Source of the DNA: CAG-390 sp045636385
GTDB taxonomy: Bacteria; Bacillota; Clostridia; Oscillospirales; CAG-272
DNA: 31,061 nucleotides
NCBI GenBank assembly: GCA_045636385.1
Contig: JAZTXK010000012.1
Coordinates: forward strand, 1-31,061
Direction of reading: 5' to 3'
In this document: one piece after another, positions 1-8,292 of the stretch
How the letters are laid out: each line of letters begins with the position of its first letter
Position numbering within the stretch: position 1 is the first letter of the stretch
Position numbers and translations under genes: made by a program
Notes under the pieces: model-generated
Databases searched by the model: none
What the model was told of the DNA's origin: nothing
The model's input: only the letters and a program-made list of their open reading frames with translations

Positions 1-1
1 T

Positions 2-409
2 ACCGAGCCGATTACCACTCCGGTTACCGAGCCGATTACCACTCCGGTTACCGAGCCGATTACCACTCCGGTTACCGAGCCGATTACCACTCCGGTTACC
101 GAACCGATTACCACTCCGGTGACCGAGCCGATTACCACTCCGGTCACCGAACCGATTACTACTCCGGTTACCGAGCCGATTACCACTCCGGTTACCGAGC
201 CGATTACCACTCCGGTTACCGAGCCGATTACCACTCCGGTTACCGAACCGATTACCACTCCGGTTACCGAACCGATTACCACGCCGGTTACTGAGCCGAT
301 TACCACGCCGGTTACTGAGCCGATTACCACGCCGGTTACTGAGCCGATTACCACGCCGGTTACTGAGCCGATTACCACGCCGGTTACTGAGCCGATTACC
401 ACGCCGGAG
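2..409 (+). repeat. 24-bp coding tandem repeat (TEPITTPV), 17 units in window
   Basis: A 24-bp unit repeats without a frame break from base 2 to 409 and continues leftwards out of the window. Units up to about 289 mostly read acc-gag/gaa-ccg-att-acc-act-ccg-gtt. The last five units (from 290) switch to act-gag and acg-ccg codons. All differences are silent, so the peptide is constant while the DNA falls into two blocks, which points to recent expansion by slippage or unequal crossing-over with selection on the peptide. Copy number is likely to vary between strains. Confidence 0.97.
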
Positions 410-1261
410 ACTACTCCGCCCACTACCGATAGCGTGAATCAGGAAGGCAGCGCATTGGAGGAGATATTGAAGCCGGCACAGATCACTTTGCTGCGCCCGA
501 TAGCTTCAGGAATCCTGGTAAAGTCAAATTCCTCCGCGACCATTGATTATTCGCATACTGATGATGGCTATATAATGGTCAAGTTCACCGGAACCACCTC
601 AGCTCGCCTGAAGGTTCAGGTCACCGGGCCGACGACTACTTATACATATAATATTCCCGCGCAGGAATGGGTTGTGTTCCCTCTTTCGGATGGAAACGGC
701 GATTACAGATTGAAAATTCTGAAGAACGTAATAGATACCCGCTATTCAACAGTTCTTTCTTTAAGCTTTTCCGTAAATCTCGAGGATGAATTCGCTCCGT
801 TTTTGCGTCCGAATCAATACGTTAATTACGAAAACGCTGTAAATTCTATGAACAAGGCCGCAGAATTGGTCAGCGGCAAAAAAACTCTGCTTGAAAAAGT
901 GGAGGCGATCTATTCATACGTTATCAATAACATCTCCTATGACTATGATAAAGCGGCAACGGTCGAAAGCGATTATTTGCCCGTTCTCGATGAAGTTTTG
1001 GCTTCAAGGAAGGGTATTTGCTTCGATTATGCTTCATTGATGACGGGTATGCTTCGATCGCAAAATATCGCCTGCAAGCTCGTTGTCGGTTACGCTGACG
1101 GAGCTTATCACGCATGGATTAACGTTTGGTCGCCCGATGAAGGCTGGATCAACGGATCGATTTTCTTTGACGGTGTAGATTGGAAGCTGATGGATCCCAC
1201 CTTTGCCGCAGGCGGCAGTGAGCCCTCAGGAGTTCAGTATACGTCAAAATACATTTATTGA
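2..1261 (+). CDS. Transglutaminase-like protein with N-terminal TEPITTPV repeats (5' end outside window)
   Basis: The reading frame is already open at base 2, so the gene begins upstream of the window; the in-frame GTG at 119 lies inside the repeat and is not a believable start. The visible N-terminal part is 17 copies of the octapeptide TEPITTPV (2-409), a Thr/Pro-rich stalk as seen in surface proteins. A non-repetitive domain follows, ending in a transglutaminase-like core: Cys in KGICFDYAS (codon 1019), His in AYHAWINVW (codon 1109) and Asp in LMDPTFA (codon 1193) form the expected Cys-His-Asp triad in the right order. The family includes proteases and protein cross-linkers, so the exact reaction is open. 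The stop overlaps the region just before the pilC-like gene, which suggests co-transcription with the pilus operon. The export signal, if any, is off-window. The fold is well supported; the substrate is unknown. Confidence 0.85.
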   Translation, partial: TEPITTPVTEPITTPVTEPITTPVTEPITTPVTEPITTPVTEPITTPVTEPITTPVTEPITTPVTEPITTPVTEPITTPVTEPITTPVTEPITTPVTEPITTPVTEPITTPVTEPITTPVTEPITTPVTEPITTPETTPPTTDSVNQEGSALEEILKPAQITLLRPIASGILVKSNSSATIDYSHTDDGYIMVKFTGTTSARLKVQVTGPTTTYTYNIPAQEWVVFPLSDGNGDYRLKILKNVIDTRYSTVLSLSFSVNLEDEFAPFLRPNQYVNYENAVNSMNKAAELVSGKKTLLEKVEAIYSYVINNISYDYDKAATVESDYLPVLDEVLASRKGICFDYASLMTGMLRSQNIACKLVVGYADGAYHAWINVWSPDEGWINGSIFFDGVDWKLMDPTFAAGGSEPSGVQYTSKYIY

Positions 1262-1284
1262 TCAAAAGACAGGAAACAGTACCT

Positions 1285-2331
1285 ATGCAATGGAATGAAC
1301 TTCCCTATCTTACCTATGCAGATTTATTCAGACAATTTGCTCTGTTGATGAAATCAGGCATCAGTCTGAACGAGACGATGCATATACTCGCATCAGAAGA
1401 ACAAGATCCGACAAGCAAAGCCGTTCTTTATAAAATGGCTTCGCTGATGGATGATGGTGAATCCTTCACCGAGGCGTTGGAGGCGGCAAATTGCTTTCCT
1501 TCGCACGCGGTCGGTTTGATCAGAGTCGCAGAGCATGTTGGTCGCACCGAGGAAACGCTTCACTCGCTGGCTGACTATTATGAAACGCAGCATCGTATCA
1601 GCAAAAGCTTAAAAAACGCGCTGCTTTTACCTTCAATGCTTATATTGATGATGCTCGCCGTTATAGTAGTCCTGCTCAGCTACGTACTGCCCGTTTTCGA
1701 CGACGTCTATAAGTCGCTCGGAGGCAGCCTTACGGGAATTTCCGGCGTATTGTTATCCCTTGGCAACTTCCTTAATACCGCTATGCCCATAATCGGAATC
1801 ATCGTCGGTCTTGCGCTTGTGATTGGTGCAGTTATCGCGCTGGTCCCGTCAACAGGTAGAGCCGTCAAACAACTGTTTTGGCGTATCCGAGGTGACCGAG
1901 GTATCAACAAAAAGCTCAATAATGCCCGATTTGCCCAAGCGTTATCTATGGTGTTGGCAAGCGGCTATCCCATCGAAGAGGGAATAGAGCTTGCAAAAAA
2001 GCTGTTTGGCAACGAATCTCACGTGACGGGCAGATGTGAAAAGTGCACCACCTTGATGGACAATGGAAGCAGCTTGGTTGATTCTCTTTGCAAGGCTGAA
2101 ATTCTATCGGCTTCATCAGCGCAAATGCTCTCGATTGGACTTCGCACGGGAAACGCTGATGAAGTTATGCAACAAATAACGGCGAGAATGTGGAACGAAG
2201 CTGAAGAGGAGCTTGAATCGCGTGTTTCCAAGATCGAAATGGCGTTGGTTTTGAGCGCGTCATTTATAGTAGGAGCGATATTATTGGCTGTTATGCTTCC
2301 TCTGATCAACATTATGAACACAATAGGATAA
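1285..2331 (+). CDS. Type II secretion/type IV pilus inner-membrane platform protein (GspF/PilC family)
   Basis: An integral membrane protein of the T2SSF family, the platform that links the pilus ATPase to pilin assembly. The sequence shows the usual duplicated layout: a cytoplasmic helical domain (FALLMKSGISLNETMHIL), a membrane segment (LLPSMLILMMLAVIVVLLSYVLPVF), a second helical domain with FAQALSMVLASGYPIEEGIELA, and a C-terminal membrane helix ending LLAVMLPLINIMNTIG. At about 348 aa it is slightly shorter than many PilC proteins. A TTG at 1258 is also in frame, but ATG 1285 is preferred because AGGAAA lies 8 bp upstream and the family usually starts close to the first helical domain. 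It follows the transglutaminase gene closely and precedes four pseudopilin-like genes. Confidence 0.88.
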   Translation: MQWNELPYLTYADLFRQFALLMKSGISLNETMHILASEEQDPTSKAVLYKMASLMDDGESFTEALEAANCFPSHAVGLIRVAEHVGRTEETLHSLADYYETQHRISKSLKNALLLPSMLILMMLAVIVVLLSYVLPVFDDVYKSLGGSLTGISGVLLSLGNFLNTAMPIIGIIVGLALVIGAVIALVPSTGRAVKQLFWRIRGDRGINKKLNNARFAQALSMVLASGYPIEEGIELAKKLFGNESHVTGRCEKCTTLMDNGSSLVDSLCKAEILSASSAQMLSIGLRTGNADEVMQQITARMWNEAEEELESRVSKIEMALVLSASFIVGAILLAVMLPLINIMNTIG

Positions 2332-2334
2332 CTC

Positions 2335-2649
2335 ATGTTAAAAAAGCATTTCAATAGGTTTTATCACCTTATTTGGGTATTGGTAATATTGTGTGTGCTG
2401 TTCTGTTTTCTGACGGCGCTTTCCAATTTGGATAACGGTCAGGCGATAGAAGAAAAAGAACGCTTGCAAGAGGCGCTCTCCCGTGCTGCAGTGGCTTGCT
2501 ATGCTATTGAAGGCGCGTATCCTCCTGATCTGGAGTATCTGATCGAAAATTACGACGTTCAAATCAATACAGCGCGATTTACGGTTAAATACGAGCTTTA
2601 CGCTTCCAATCTGATGCCCGATATTACAGTATTGGATTTTCAAAAATGA
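2335..2649 (+). CDS. Small membrane-anchored pseudopilin-like protein
   Basis: A 104-aa protein with one N-terminal membrane segment (residues about 12-30, LIWVLVILCVLFCFLTAL) followed by a short soluble part. The stretch ALSRAAVACYAIEGAYPPDLEYLIENYDV resembles the helix and loop found after the N-terminal helix of type II pseudopilins (the YP-x-x-L-x-x-L pattern). There is no G/A-F-x-x-x-E prepilin-peptidase motif, so it may stay unprocessed and act as an assembly or initiation factor. It starts 3 bp after the pilC-like stop and its own stop overlaps the next start by 4 bp, so translation is probably coupled. The specific family was not recognised. Confidence 0.75.
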   Translation: MLKKHFNRFYHLIWVLVILCVLFCFLTALSNLDNGQAIEEKERLQEALSRAAVACYAIEGAYPPDLEYLIENYDVQINTARFTVKYELYASNLMPDITVLDFQK

Positions 2650-3149
2650 AAACACGAAAAAAAGAAAGCAGATGGTATAAGATCTTACCATTTATGTTGT
2701 TTACGGTTTTTGCCCTTTGTATAATCACCGTGCTGATTACCGGCGCGAAGATATACAAAAGCTTTACCGCGCGCGATCAGTTAAGCTACGATCATCGAAC
2801 GGTCTCGCGCTATCTGACCACTCGTATTCACCAAAGCGATGCCCAAGACACTTATTTCGTCGGGGATTTCTCTGACGCCACGCCCAAAGCAGAAGGCGAT
2901 ACCTTCTATTTTTGCGAATATTTTGAGGGAAAAGTTTATTATACTCGAATTTATTGCCACGAAGGCTTTTTGTATGAGCTGTTTTCCGTTTCAGATGAGC
3001 CATTTGATCCCGCCGACGGCGAAAGGATCCTTGCAGTAGATGATCTGAGATTCTTTGTAAAAGGCAACATAGTGACCGTCGAGGTCAAATACGTCGATGG
3101 AGAGCAGCAGACACTCTACGTCAATATGCGCAGCGAAACCGAAAAGTAG
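2646..3149 (+). CDS. Pseudopilin-like protein, possibly DUF4860-type
   Basis: A 167-aa protein with a basic N-terminus (MKTRKKESRWYK), one membrane helix (residues about 13-33) and a soluble beta-rich domain. The arrangement helix - ARDQLSYDHRTVSRYLTTRIHQSD - FCEYFEGKVYYTRIYCHEG matches what is seen for uncharacterised Firmicutes pilus-operon proteins of the DUF4860 kind; that assignment is from memory of the pattern and is tentative. The start overlaps the previous stop (ATGA type). It is likely a minor pilin or pilus-assembly partner given its place between pilC-like and pilT-like genes. Confidence 0.72.
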   Translation: MKTRKKESRWYKILPFMLFTVFALCIITVLITGAKIYKSFTARDQLSYDHRTVSRYLTTRIHQSDAQDTYFVGDFSDATPKAEGDTFYFCEYFEGKVYYTRIYCHEGFLYELFSVSDEPFDPADGERILAVDDLRFFVKGNIVTVEVKYVDGEQQTLYVNMRSETEK

Positions 3150-3178
3150 CGGTGCTACGGAAAGGATTGATCATAAAA

Positions 3179-3610
3179 ATGAAGAATAAAGCATTTTTGC
3201 CTTTACTTGAGCAAATTATTATGATCGGTTTTTTTGCAGTTATCGCTACTATTTGTTTGCAAGGCATCGCTCTTGCTAATCGCATCTCCGAAGAGCAAGC
3301 CCTCAAAGACCGCGCGGTTTTGGCGGCACAAAATATCGCTGAAACCTTGAAAAGCACCCGTGGGGATACTGACTCAGCCGCCGACATTTTATCAGGCAGC
3401 GCGCAAAGCGACTCCCTAACCGTATTTTATGACCTTACAGGCAAGCCTGTGTCCGAGGAAGATCCGAATGGATTTATAGGTCTTGCCGTGATTACGGAAA
3501 GCGCGCATCCGCTGTTAGGAAACGCTTCCATTCAGATAATTTATGAAGACGAAGTCATTTATTCCCTTACCGTAGGGTGGCAAAAGGATTTGGAAAATGA
3601 ACCGCACTAA
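3179..3610 (+). CDS. Type IV prepilin-like protein
   Basis: A 143-aa protein starting MKNKAFLPLLEQIIMIGFFAVIA. A short basic leader, then a hydrophobic helix with a glutamate near its start (FLPLLEQ), is a prepilin-like N-terminus; Ala replaces the usual Gly before the Phe and the Glu sits at +6 rather than +5, so processing is uncertain. The soluble part (AAQNIAETLKSTRGD) looks like the pilin alpha1-C helix. GTG 3152 and TTG 3167 are also in frame. ATG 3179 is preferred because AAAGGA at 3161-3166 lies 12 bp upstream and the leader then has normal prepilin length. The end overlaps the next gene by 14 bp. Confidence 0.75.
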   Translation: MKNKAFLPLLEQIIMIGFFAVIATICLQGIALANRISEEQALKDRAVLAAQNIAETLKSTRGDTDSAADILSGSAQSDSLTVFYDLTGKPVSEEDPNGFIGLAVITESAHPLLGNASIQIIYEDEVIYSLTVGWQKDLENEPH

Positions 3611-3956
3611 TCGTATTGAACCGCCGACAGTCGGCGGAAGCTCATTGTTACTTATATTCTCTGCGCTCTGCTTGACGGTTTTTACCTTATTAACACTCAG
3701 CACGGCGCAAGCAGACCGAAAGCTCTCTGTGGTCACGGCAAACGTTGTTTCTGATTATTACGAAGCAGATATGGAAGCCGAGGAGATTTTCTCGATGCTG
3801 CGCGCAGGAACGATTCCCGACATGGTCGAGGTCGATCAAAACCAATATTCTTATTCTTGTTCCGTTTCCCCCACACAATCGATCGTCGTCGAGCTGAGCT
3901 ACGAAAACGGTACCTGGAGCGTGTTACGTTGGCAAAGCGTAACGTCAAATTCATAA
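3597..3956 (+). CDS. Small pilus-operon membrane protein, unprocessed pilin-like
   Basis: A 119-aa protein with the N-terminus EPPTVGGSSLLLIFSALCLTVFTLLTLSTAQADRK: a Gly-Gly-Ser-Ser followed by a single membrane helix and an amphipathic helix with DYYEADMEAEEIFSMLRAG. Proteins with this GGSSLL-helix layout are common in clostridial pilus operons, but I know of no assigned function. It could be a minor pilin in which GG replaces the prepilin peptidase site, or a membrane-bound assembly factor. AAAGGA 9 bp upstream supports ATG 3597, inside the end of the preceding gene, so translation is probably coupled. Confidence 0.75.
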   Translation: MNRTNRIEPPTVGGSSLLLIFSALCLTVFTLLTLSTAQADRKLSVVTANVVSDYYEADMEAEEIFSMLRAGTIPDMVEVDQNQYSYSCSVSPTQSIVVELSYENGTWSVLRWQSVTSNS

Positions 3957-3978
3957 AATCCACAAGGAGGCACATACT

Positions 3979-5037
3979 GTGGCTGATCTGAATAATTACC
4001 TCATTCGCGCCGTAAACGATCAGGCGTCCGATCTGTTTATCGTCGCGGGTTGCCCTGTCAGTGAAAAGATAGAGGGCCATATAGTTCCTATAGAAAGTCA
4101 AAAGCTTCTCCCGCCGGATACGGAATTATTGATCCGAGAGATTTATAAGCTCGCAAACCGTTCCATAGACCGATATTTGTCTACGGGAGACGATGATTTT
4201 TCATTTGCAATTCCGGGATTGTCCCGTTTTCGCGTCAACACGTATCGCCAGCGCAATTCGCTGGCTGCCGTTGTCCGTATCGTTTCATTTGATATTCCCA
4301 AATGGGATCAGATCCATATTCCTCCTCAGGTGATGGAGCTTGCCAAGATTACGCACGGTATGATCCTGTTTACGGGTACGGCTGGAAGCGGAAAATCCAC
4401 CACTCAGGCTTGCATTATTGACCGAATCAATCAAAGCCGTGAATGTCATATCATAACTCTTGAGGACCCCATTGAATATCTGCACAAAAATATGCGCAGT
4501 ATCGTCAGCCAAAGAGAGATCTCTATTGACACGGCTGACTACCTCTCCGCGCTTCGCTCCTGCTTACGTCAGGCGCCGGACGTGATATTGTTGGGTGAAA
4601 TGCGCGATGCGGAAACCATCAGAACCGCGATTACTGCAGCCGAAACCGGACACACGATCATCGCCACGATGCATACAAAGGGAGCAGTCAATGCAATCGA
4701 CCGTATTATCGACAGCTTCACAAGCACCCATCAAGCTCAGATCAGATTCCAGCTGGCAAACGTTTTACATACCGTCGTTTCTCAGCAAATGGTTCCCGAT
4801 ATAAACGGAAATATGATTCCCGTATTTGAACTAATGCAAATCAATAGTGCCATCCGCGGAATGATTCGTGAAAACAAGAATTATCAGATAGATAACGTAA
4901 TCGCCGCAGGAAAGAACGAAGGAATGCTTTCTATGGATCAATCGATTATTTCTCTATACGAGCAGGGATTGATTACTAAGGAAACTGCTCTGAATTACGC
5001 AGATCATCCGGATCAGATCCAACGCCGCTTAGGTTGA
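3979..5037 (+). CDS. pilT: Type IV pilus ATPase, PilT (retraction) type
   Basis: A 352-aa cytoplasmic hexameric ATPase of the PilT/GspE superfamily. The N-terminal ASDLFIVAG block is the PilT ASDLH-like motif with His replaced by Phe. Walker A is GTAGSGKST (residues about 133-141), followed by the Asp box (HIITLEDPIEYLH), Walker B (PDVILLGEMRD), the TAAETGH block and the His box (ATMHT). The C-terminal INSAIRGMIRENKNYQI corresponds to the AIRNLIRE-type motif that marks PilT rather than PilB, so a retraction role is inferred. The start is GTG, set by AAGGAGG 8 bp upstream (3964-3970). It is the last gene before the operon terminator; a PilB-type extension ATPase would be expected upstream, outside the window. 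Confidence 0.92.
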   Translation: MADLNNYLIRAVNDQASDLFIVAGCPVSEKIEGHIVPIESQKLLPPDTELLIREIYKLANRSIDRYLSTGDDDFSFAIPGLSRFRVNTYRQRNSLAAVVRIVSFDIPKWDQIHIPPQVMELAKITHGMILFTGTAGSGKSTTQACIIDRINQSRECHIITLEDPIEYLHKNMRSIVSQREISIDTADYLSALRSCLRQAPDVILLGEMRDAETIRTAITAAETGHTIIATMHTKGAVNAIDRIIDSFTSTHQAQIRFQLANVLHTVVSQQMVPDINGNMIPVFELMQINSAIRGMIRENKNYQIDNVIAAGKNEGMLSMDQSIISLYEQGLITKETALNYADHPDQIQRRLG

Positions 5038-5050
5038 TCCCAATTAATAT

Positions 5051-5097
5051 AAAAACGCATACGATCATTTGTAAACTGATTGATCGTATGCGTTTTT
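5051..5097 (+). terminator. Rho-independent terminator of the pilus operon
   Basis: A perfect 17-bp stem (5051-5067 with 5081-5097) with a 13-nt loop, starting 14 bp after the pilT stop and followed by TTTTTGTTTTTTT. The A-tract on the left could also make it act on the opposite strand. Confidence 0.93.
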
Positions 5098-5114
5098 GTT
5101 TTTTTATCAAAAAA

Positions 5115-5140
5115 CAAGAGGCTATTTTCATAGCCTCTTG
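5115..5140 (-). terminator. Rho-independent terminator of the Cna-B surface protein gene
   Basis: A 10-bp perfect stem (CAAGAGGCTA paired with TAGCCTCTTG) with a 6-nt loop, 28 bp beyond the minus-strand stop at 5168. Read on the minus strand it is followed by TTTTTTGATAAAAAAA. Together with the neighbouring pilus terminator it insulates the two convergent operons. Confidence 0.9.
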
Positions 5141-5167
5141 TGAGAAAATTTTCAAGTCGGAAATGTA

Positions 5168-8161
5168 TTAGTCTTCAACCTGTCTGCTCTTAGTGGGGAT
5201 CCAAATAGCAGCAAAGAGTGCGAGGACCGCTACAATAAACACAGGAAGTGCTGCATCGCCGGTCTGCGGAGGGGTGAGAGGAGGGGGATTGTCGGTGACC
5301 TCGATCAGATAGACGTTGGTGATCTCAAAGCCCGTGGTCATATCGCCTGTGATGGTAGAATAGTAGTTCTCTACCTCAACCTCTGAGATGGTGTAAACGA
5401 TCTCAACGCCGTTTGCGTACTTATCAAGATCGGTAAAGGTCCATTCCCAATTTTCAAGCGCGCTGAGCTCCTTGATCTCGGTCGCAACGCCGTTTGCGTA
5501 AAGAACAACCGTGATGCTTTCGGGGCGCGTGTTGTCGATGTTGTCCTCATCTTCCCAAATCTTGATTACAGATACCTGAATGTTCTCTGGAGTGTAGGTG
5601 TTGGTTACGTCGAATCCGTTGATAGTAGCGGTGTAGCCGTCTACTGCATCCTCGGTGATGGTGTAAACGATTTCAACGCCGTTTTCGTACTTGGGAAGGT
5701 TCTCAAAGGAGTACTGCCAAGCGGTATCAGCGGTTACATTAGCCTCTGCGATTTCCTGACCGTTAGCAAGGAGATTGATGGTGATGCTTGCGGGACGCTT
5801 GCCATCCTGGTTGTTCGCATCGTTCCAGGTCTTGATGCCGGAAACGGTGGTGGTTTCGGGGGTGTAGGAGTTGGTTACGTCGAAGCCGTTGATGGTTGCG
5901 GTGTAGCCGTCTACTGCATCCTCGGTGATGGTGTAAACAATCTCGGTGCCGTTTTCATACTTGGGAAGGTTCTCAAAGGAGTACTGCCAAGCGGTATCAG
6001 CAGTTACGTTAGCCTCTGCGATCTCCTGACCGTTAGCAAGGAGGTTGATGGTGATGCTTTCGGGACGCTTGCCATCCTGGTTGTCAGCATCGTTCCAAGT
6101 CTTGGTGCCGGAAACGGTTACGGTCTCGGGAACGTAGACATTGGTTACGTCGAAGCCGTTGATGATAGTGGTGTAGCCTTCAACGGGATCTTCCGTAATG
6201 GTGTAGACGATCTCAACGCCGTCTCTGTATTCGGGGAGCTCGTGGAATACGTACTTCCACTCGCCGTTTCTGTCAGCGGAAACTGTGATGGAGGCGAGTT
6301 CAAAGTCACCGTCCCAAAGACGGACGACGATGCTTTCGGGACGCTTGTTGTCGGAATTGTTGTTGTCAACCCAGGTCTTTGTGCCGTAAATGCTGAAAAC
6401 GCTAAAGCCGTCTACAACGTAGTCTACAGTAGGAATCGGGAATACTACGGGATCGCCGTGGTTGCCGTCGCTGTCAACGGGGTAGAGAGTTGCGGAATTG
6501 TTGGTGGGAACGGTATAAGTGCCGACGTCTTCGGACTTTTCGGTCAACTGCAATTTGTAGGTCAGATTAGCGAGTCTATCGGTAGAAACGTTTTCGCCAA
6601 AAGTCCATACGAAGTGCTCGGTTGTTTCGCCGTCGCCGTAGAGGTAGTCAAGCCAGAATGTGGGCTCAGCTGCGCCGGGAGCGGTGAATGCGTAAGAGCT
6701 TCCCGCTGCGGTGTCTTCTGTCATAGAGGTAACGTAATCAACGCCGCCAACAACAAGATTGATGCAGTCAGCTTTCTCGATGAATTCGAAGTTGCCGTTT
6801 TCGTTCTTTCCGATGTAGTCCACAACGGTAGTGCCGGTGGAGCAAGTGTAGACGAGATCATCGTGGATGGGAGCGAAGAAGTCTTCCTTCAAAGTGGTCT
6901 TTGCGTAGTTGTAATTGCCCTGATAACCGTCGTAGAACACAACGTTGCCGTTTTCGTCACGCTGATACTCCCAAACGACGGGAGCTTCACCCTGACCTGC
7001 CAAAGCTGCGAGGTAATTCATAAATGCGTGGCCAACTTGAATGGTGGATTTGCCGGTGTAGCCCTTGCTCGCAATGTTCTCGGAGCCGTTCTGATAGTTA
7101 GGAGACTCGCTGCAGATGGAATAGCAATTGTAGCCTTCGCCGATCAGCTGCTGCCAAACCTGAATGCACTCATACTGTGCACGCTCGTAGTTCAGGGCGT
7201 TCTGAGGATTAGATCCGGATCCGATAGCTGCAACGGTGCCGGTGATGAAATTATCTGCGGTAGGCTTGGGATCAATGATCGCGCTGCCGTATCTACTGCC
7301 GGCTACGCCCAAAGCTCTGAGATCAGCGGTGTTATTCGCGGACCAGGTAGCGTAAGCATTGTAGTCGTTTGCGTTAAAATGAGGAGTGTAAACGTAGTTG
7401 TCGCCGTCCTGAGCTACCCATCTTTCGATGTCAGCAAGGAAAGCCTCGTAGCTATTGTTGTAGATAGCGGGGATCATGTAAAGGGAGGTGTTGCCGCCGC
7501 GCTGGGACTGCCAGAGATAGTGACCCCAGTAATAATAAGTGTTCTTGTCTGTGCCCTTTACATTGTTAATGACGGTAGACTGTTCGCCGTTTGCATTGTC
7601 AAACCAATAGGTACGACCGGTTGCAAGGACGAAAACGTACTTGTTTTCAGGCTTTGCCAGGGGTTCCTTTGCGAGCATATCCTGCGCCTCAAGGAGCTGG
7701 CTGTGGAGGTTGGTGCTGCCTACGGGCAGACCGTTGATATAATCGAACTTTTCGGTAACGAGGTCGATATATGTATCGGGATCAAGAATTGCTTCGTCGC
7801 TGTTAAGATCAAGGATGATCTCCTGACCCTTTTCAAGAGAGAGCAGACCCATTCTCACGGTCGCCTTGCCGCTCTCCATAGCGGGCTTGAAGACGTTGAT
7901 AGCAGCTTCGACGGTTTCCATATTTGCGGTCATACCGCCGCCAAGGATGAATACTACGTCAACGTAGCCTTCAACCGTTCCGGGAACGGTCAGGGTTACG
8001 TCGGTCTGATCATAAGCGTCAAGGGGAGTGGCGGTCTTGTCAATATAATTGAGTAGATCATTATTCTGATCTGCAGATGCATTTACCGTAGGAACCAGCA
8101 CGCTGATTAACATAGCAAGCACAAGCAATACGGATGTACATTTAGTGAAATATCCTTTCAT
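5168..8161 (-). CDS. LPxTG-type surface protein: degenerate VWA-like domain plus four Cna-B repeats
   Basis: A 997-aa secreted, cell-wall-linked protein, probably an adhesin or pilin-like stalk. In order: signal peptide (1-30, ending VNASA), a VWA-like domain from about residue 66, a linking beta domain (FWLDYLYGDGETTEHFVWTFGENVS), four Cna-B modules (about 5321-6400 on the DNA) and a C-terminal sorting signal PPQTGD + hydrophobic helix + SRQVED tail. PPQTG is a variant of LPxTG. The Cna-B modules show the expected isopeptide residues: Lys in TKTW, Glu in YTITE and Asn in VTNxY. The VWA MIDAS DxSxS motif is absent (LGGGM at 73-77). AAGGAG 8 bp upstream sets the start. No sortase is visible in the window. 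It is paralogous to the larger neighbour at 8903-11983 and shares its promoter block. Confidence 0.92.
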   Translation of the reverse strand: MKGYFTKCTSVLLVLAMLISVLVPTVNASADQNNDLLNYIDKTATPLDAYDQTDVTLTVPGTVEGYVDVVFILGGGMTANMETVEAAINVFKPAMESGKATVRMGLLSLEKGQEIILDLNSDEAILDPDTYIDLVTEKFDYINGLPVGSTNLHSQLLEAQDMLAKEPLAKPENKYVFVLATGRTYWFDNANGEQSTVINNVKGTDKNTYYYWGHYLWQSQRGGNTSLYMIPAIYNNSYEAFLADIERWVAQDGDNYVYTPHFNANDYNAYATWSANNTADLRALGVAGSRYGSAIIDPKPTADNFITGTVAAIGSGSNPQNALNYERAQYECIQVWQQLIGEGYNCYSICSESPNYQNGSENIASKGYTGKSTIQVGHAFMNYLAALAGQGEAPVVWEYQRDENGNVVFYDGYQGNYNYAKTTLKEDFFAPIHDDLVYTCSTGTTVVDYIGKNENGNFEFIEKADCINLVVGGVDYVTSMTEDTAAGSSYAFTAPGAAEPTFWLDYLYGDGETTEHFVWTFGENVSTDRLANLTYKLQLTEKSEDVGTYTVPTNNSATLYPVDSDGNHGDPVVFPIPTVDYVVDGFSVFSIYGTKTWVDNNNSDNKRPESIVVRLWDGDFELASITVSADRNGEWKYVFHELPEYRDGVEIVYTITEDPVEGYTTIINGFDVTNVYVPETVTVSGTKTWNDADNQDGKRPESITINLLANGQEIAEANVTADTAWQYSFENLPKYENGTEIVYTITEDAVDGYTATINGFDVTNSYTPETTTVSGIKTWNDANNQDGKRPASITINLLANGQEIAEANVTADTAWQYSFENLPKYENGVEIVYTITEDAVDGYTATINGFDVTNTYTPENIQVSVIKIWEDEDNIDNTRPESITVVLYANGVATEIKELSALENWEWTFTDLDKYANGVEIVYTISEVEVENYYSTITGDMTTGFEITNVYLIEVTDNPPPLTPPQTGDAALPVFIVAVLALFAAIWIPTKSRQVED
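5594..6133 (-). repeat. Two near-identical 270-bp Cna-B coding repeats
   Basis: Two consecutive 270-bp units (5594-5863 and 5864-6133) encode 90-aa Cna-B modules that are almost identical in protein and DNA. The flanking modules (about 5321-5593 and 6134-6400) keep the fold but have diverged, so the two inner copies are the youngest duplication. Confidence 0.9.
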
Positions 8162-8222
8162 CGTGTTTTCTCCTTATTTATGCGAATTTTAGATAATTAT
8201 TCCACTCTCGGTGGTTTACAAT

Positions 8223-8263
8223 AATATTATACACTTTATCGGTTATAAAATCGGTTATATTTT
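8223..8263 (-). promoter_or_regulatory. Shared 41-bp promoter/operator block, copy 1 (Cna-B surface protein)
   Basis: On the minus strand: direct repeats ATAACCGAT and ATAACCGAT starting 12 bp apart, then 6 nt, then TATAAT (8226-8231). The whole 41 bp aligns without gaps to 8744-8784 and 12113-12153. There is no TTGACA at the -35 distance; the repeats occupy roughly -39 to -19, which suggests activator-dependent transcription. The expected leader is about 60 nt. Confidence 0.85.
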
Positions 8264-8292
8264 ATTCGATAATACAAAAAATATGACAAATC

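Noticed and set aside
119..121. GTG as start of the transglutaminase gene
   Set aside because: The frame is open to the left edge and the GTG is a silent variant of the repeat's Val codon without a ribosome site.
6242..8056. A 604-codon open frame on the plus strand
   Set aside because: It is fully antisense to the Cna-B/VWA surface protein gene, valine-rich with no domain pattern, has no ribosome site, and arises from the codon bias of the real gene. Similar antisense frames over 8981-11653 are rejected for the same reason.
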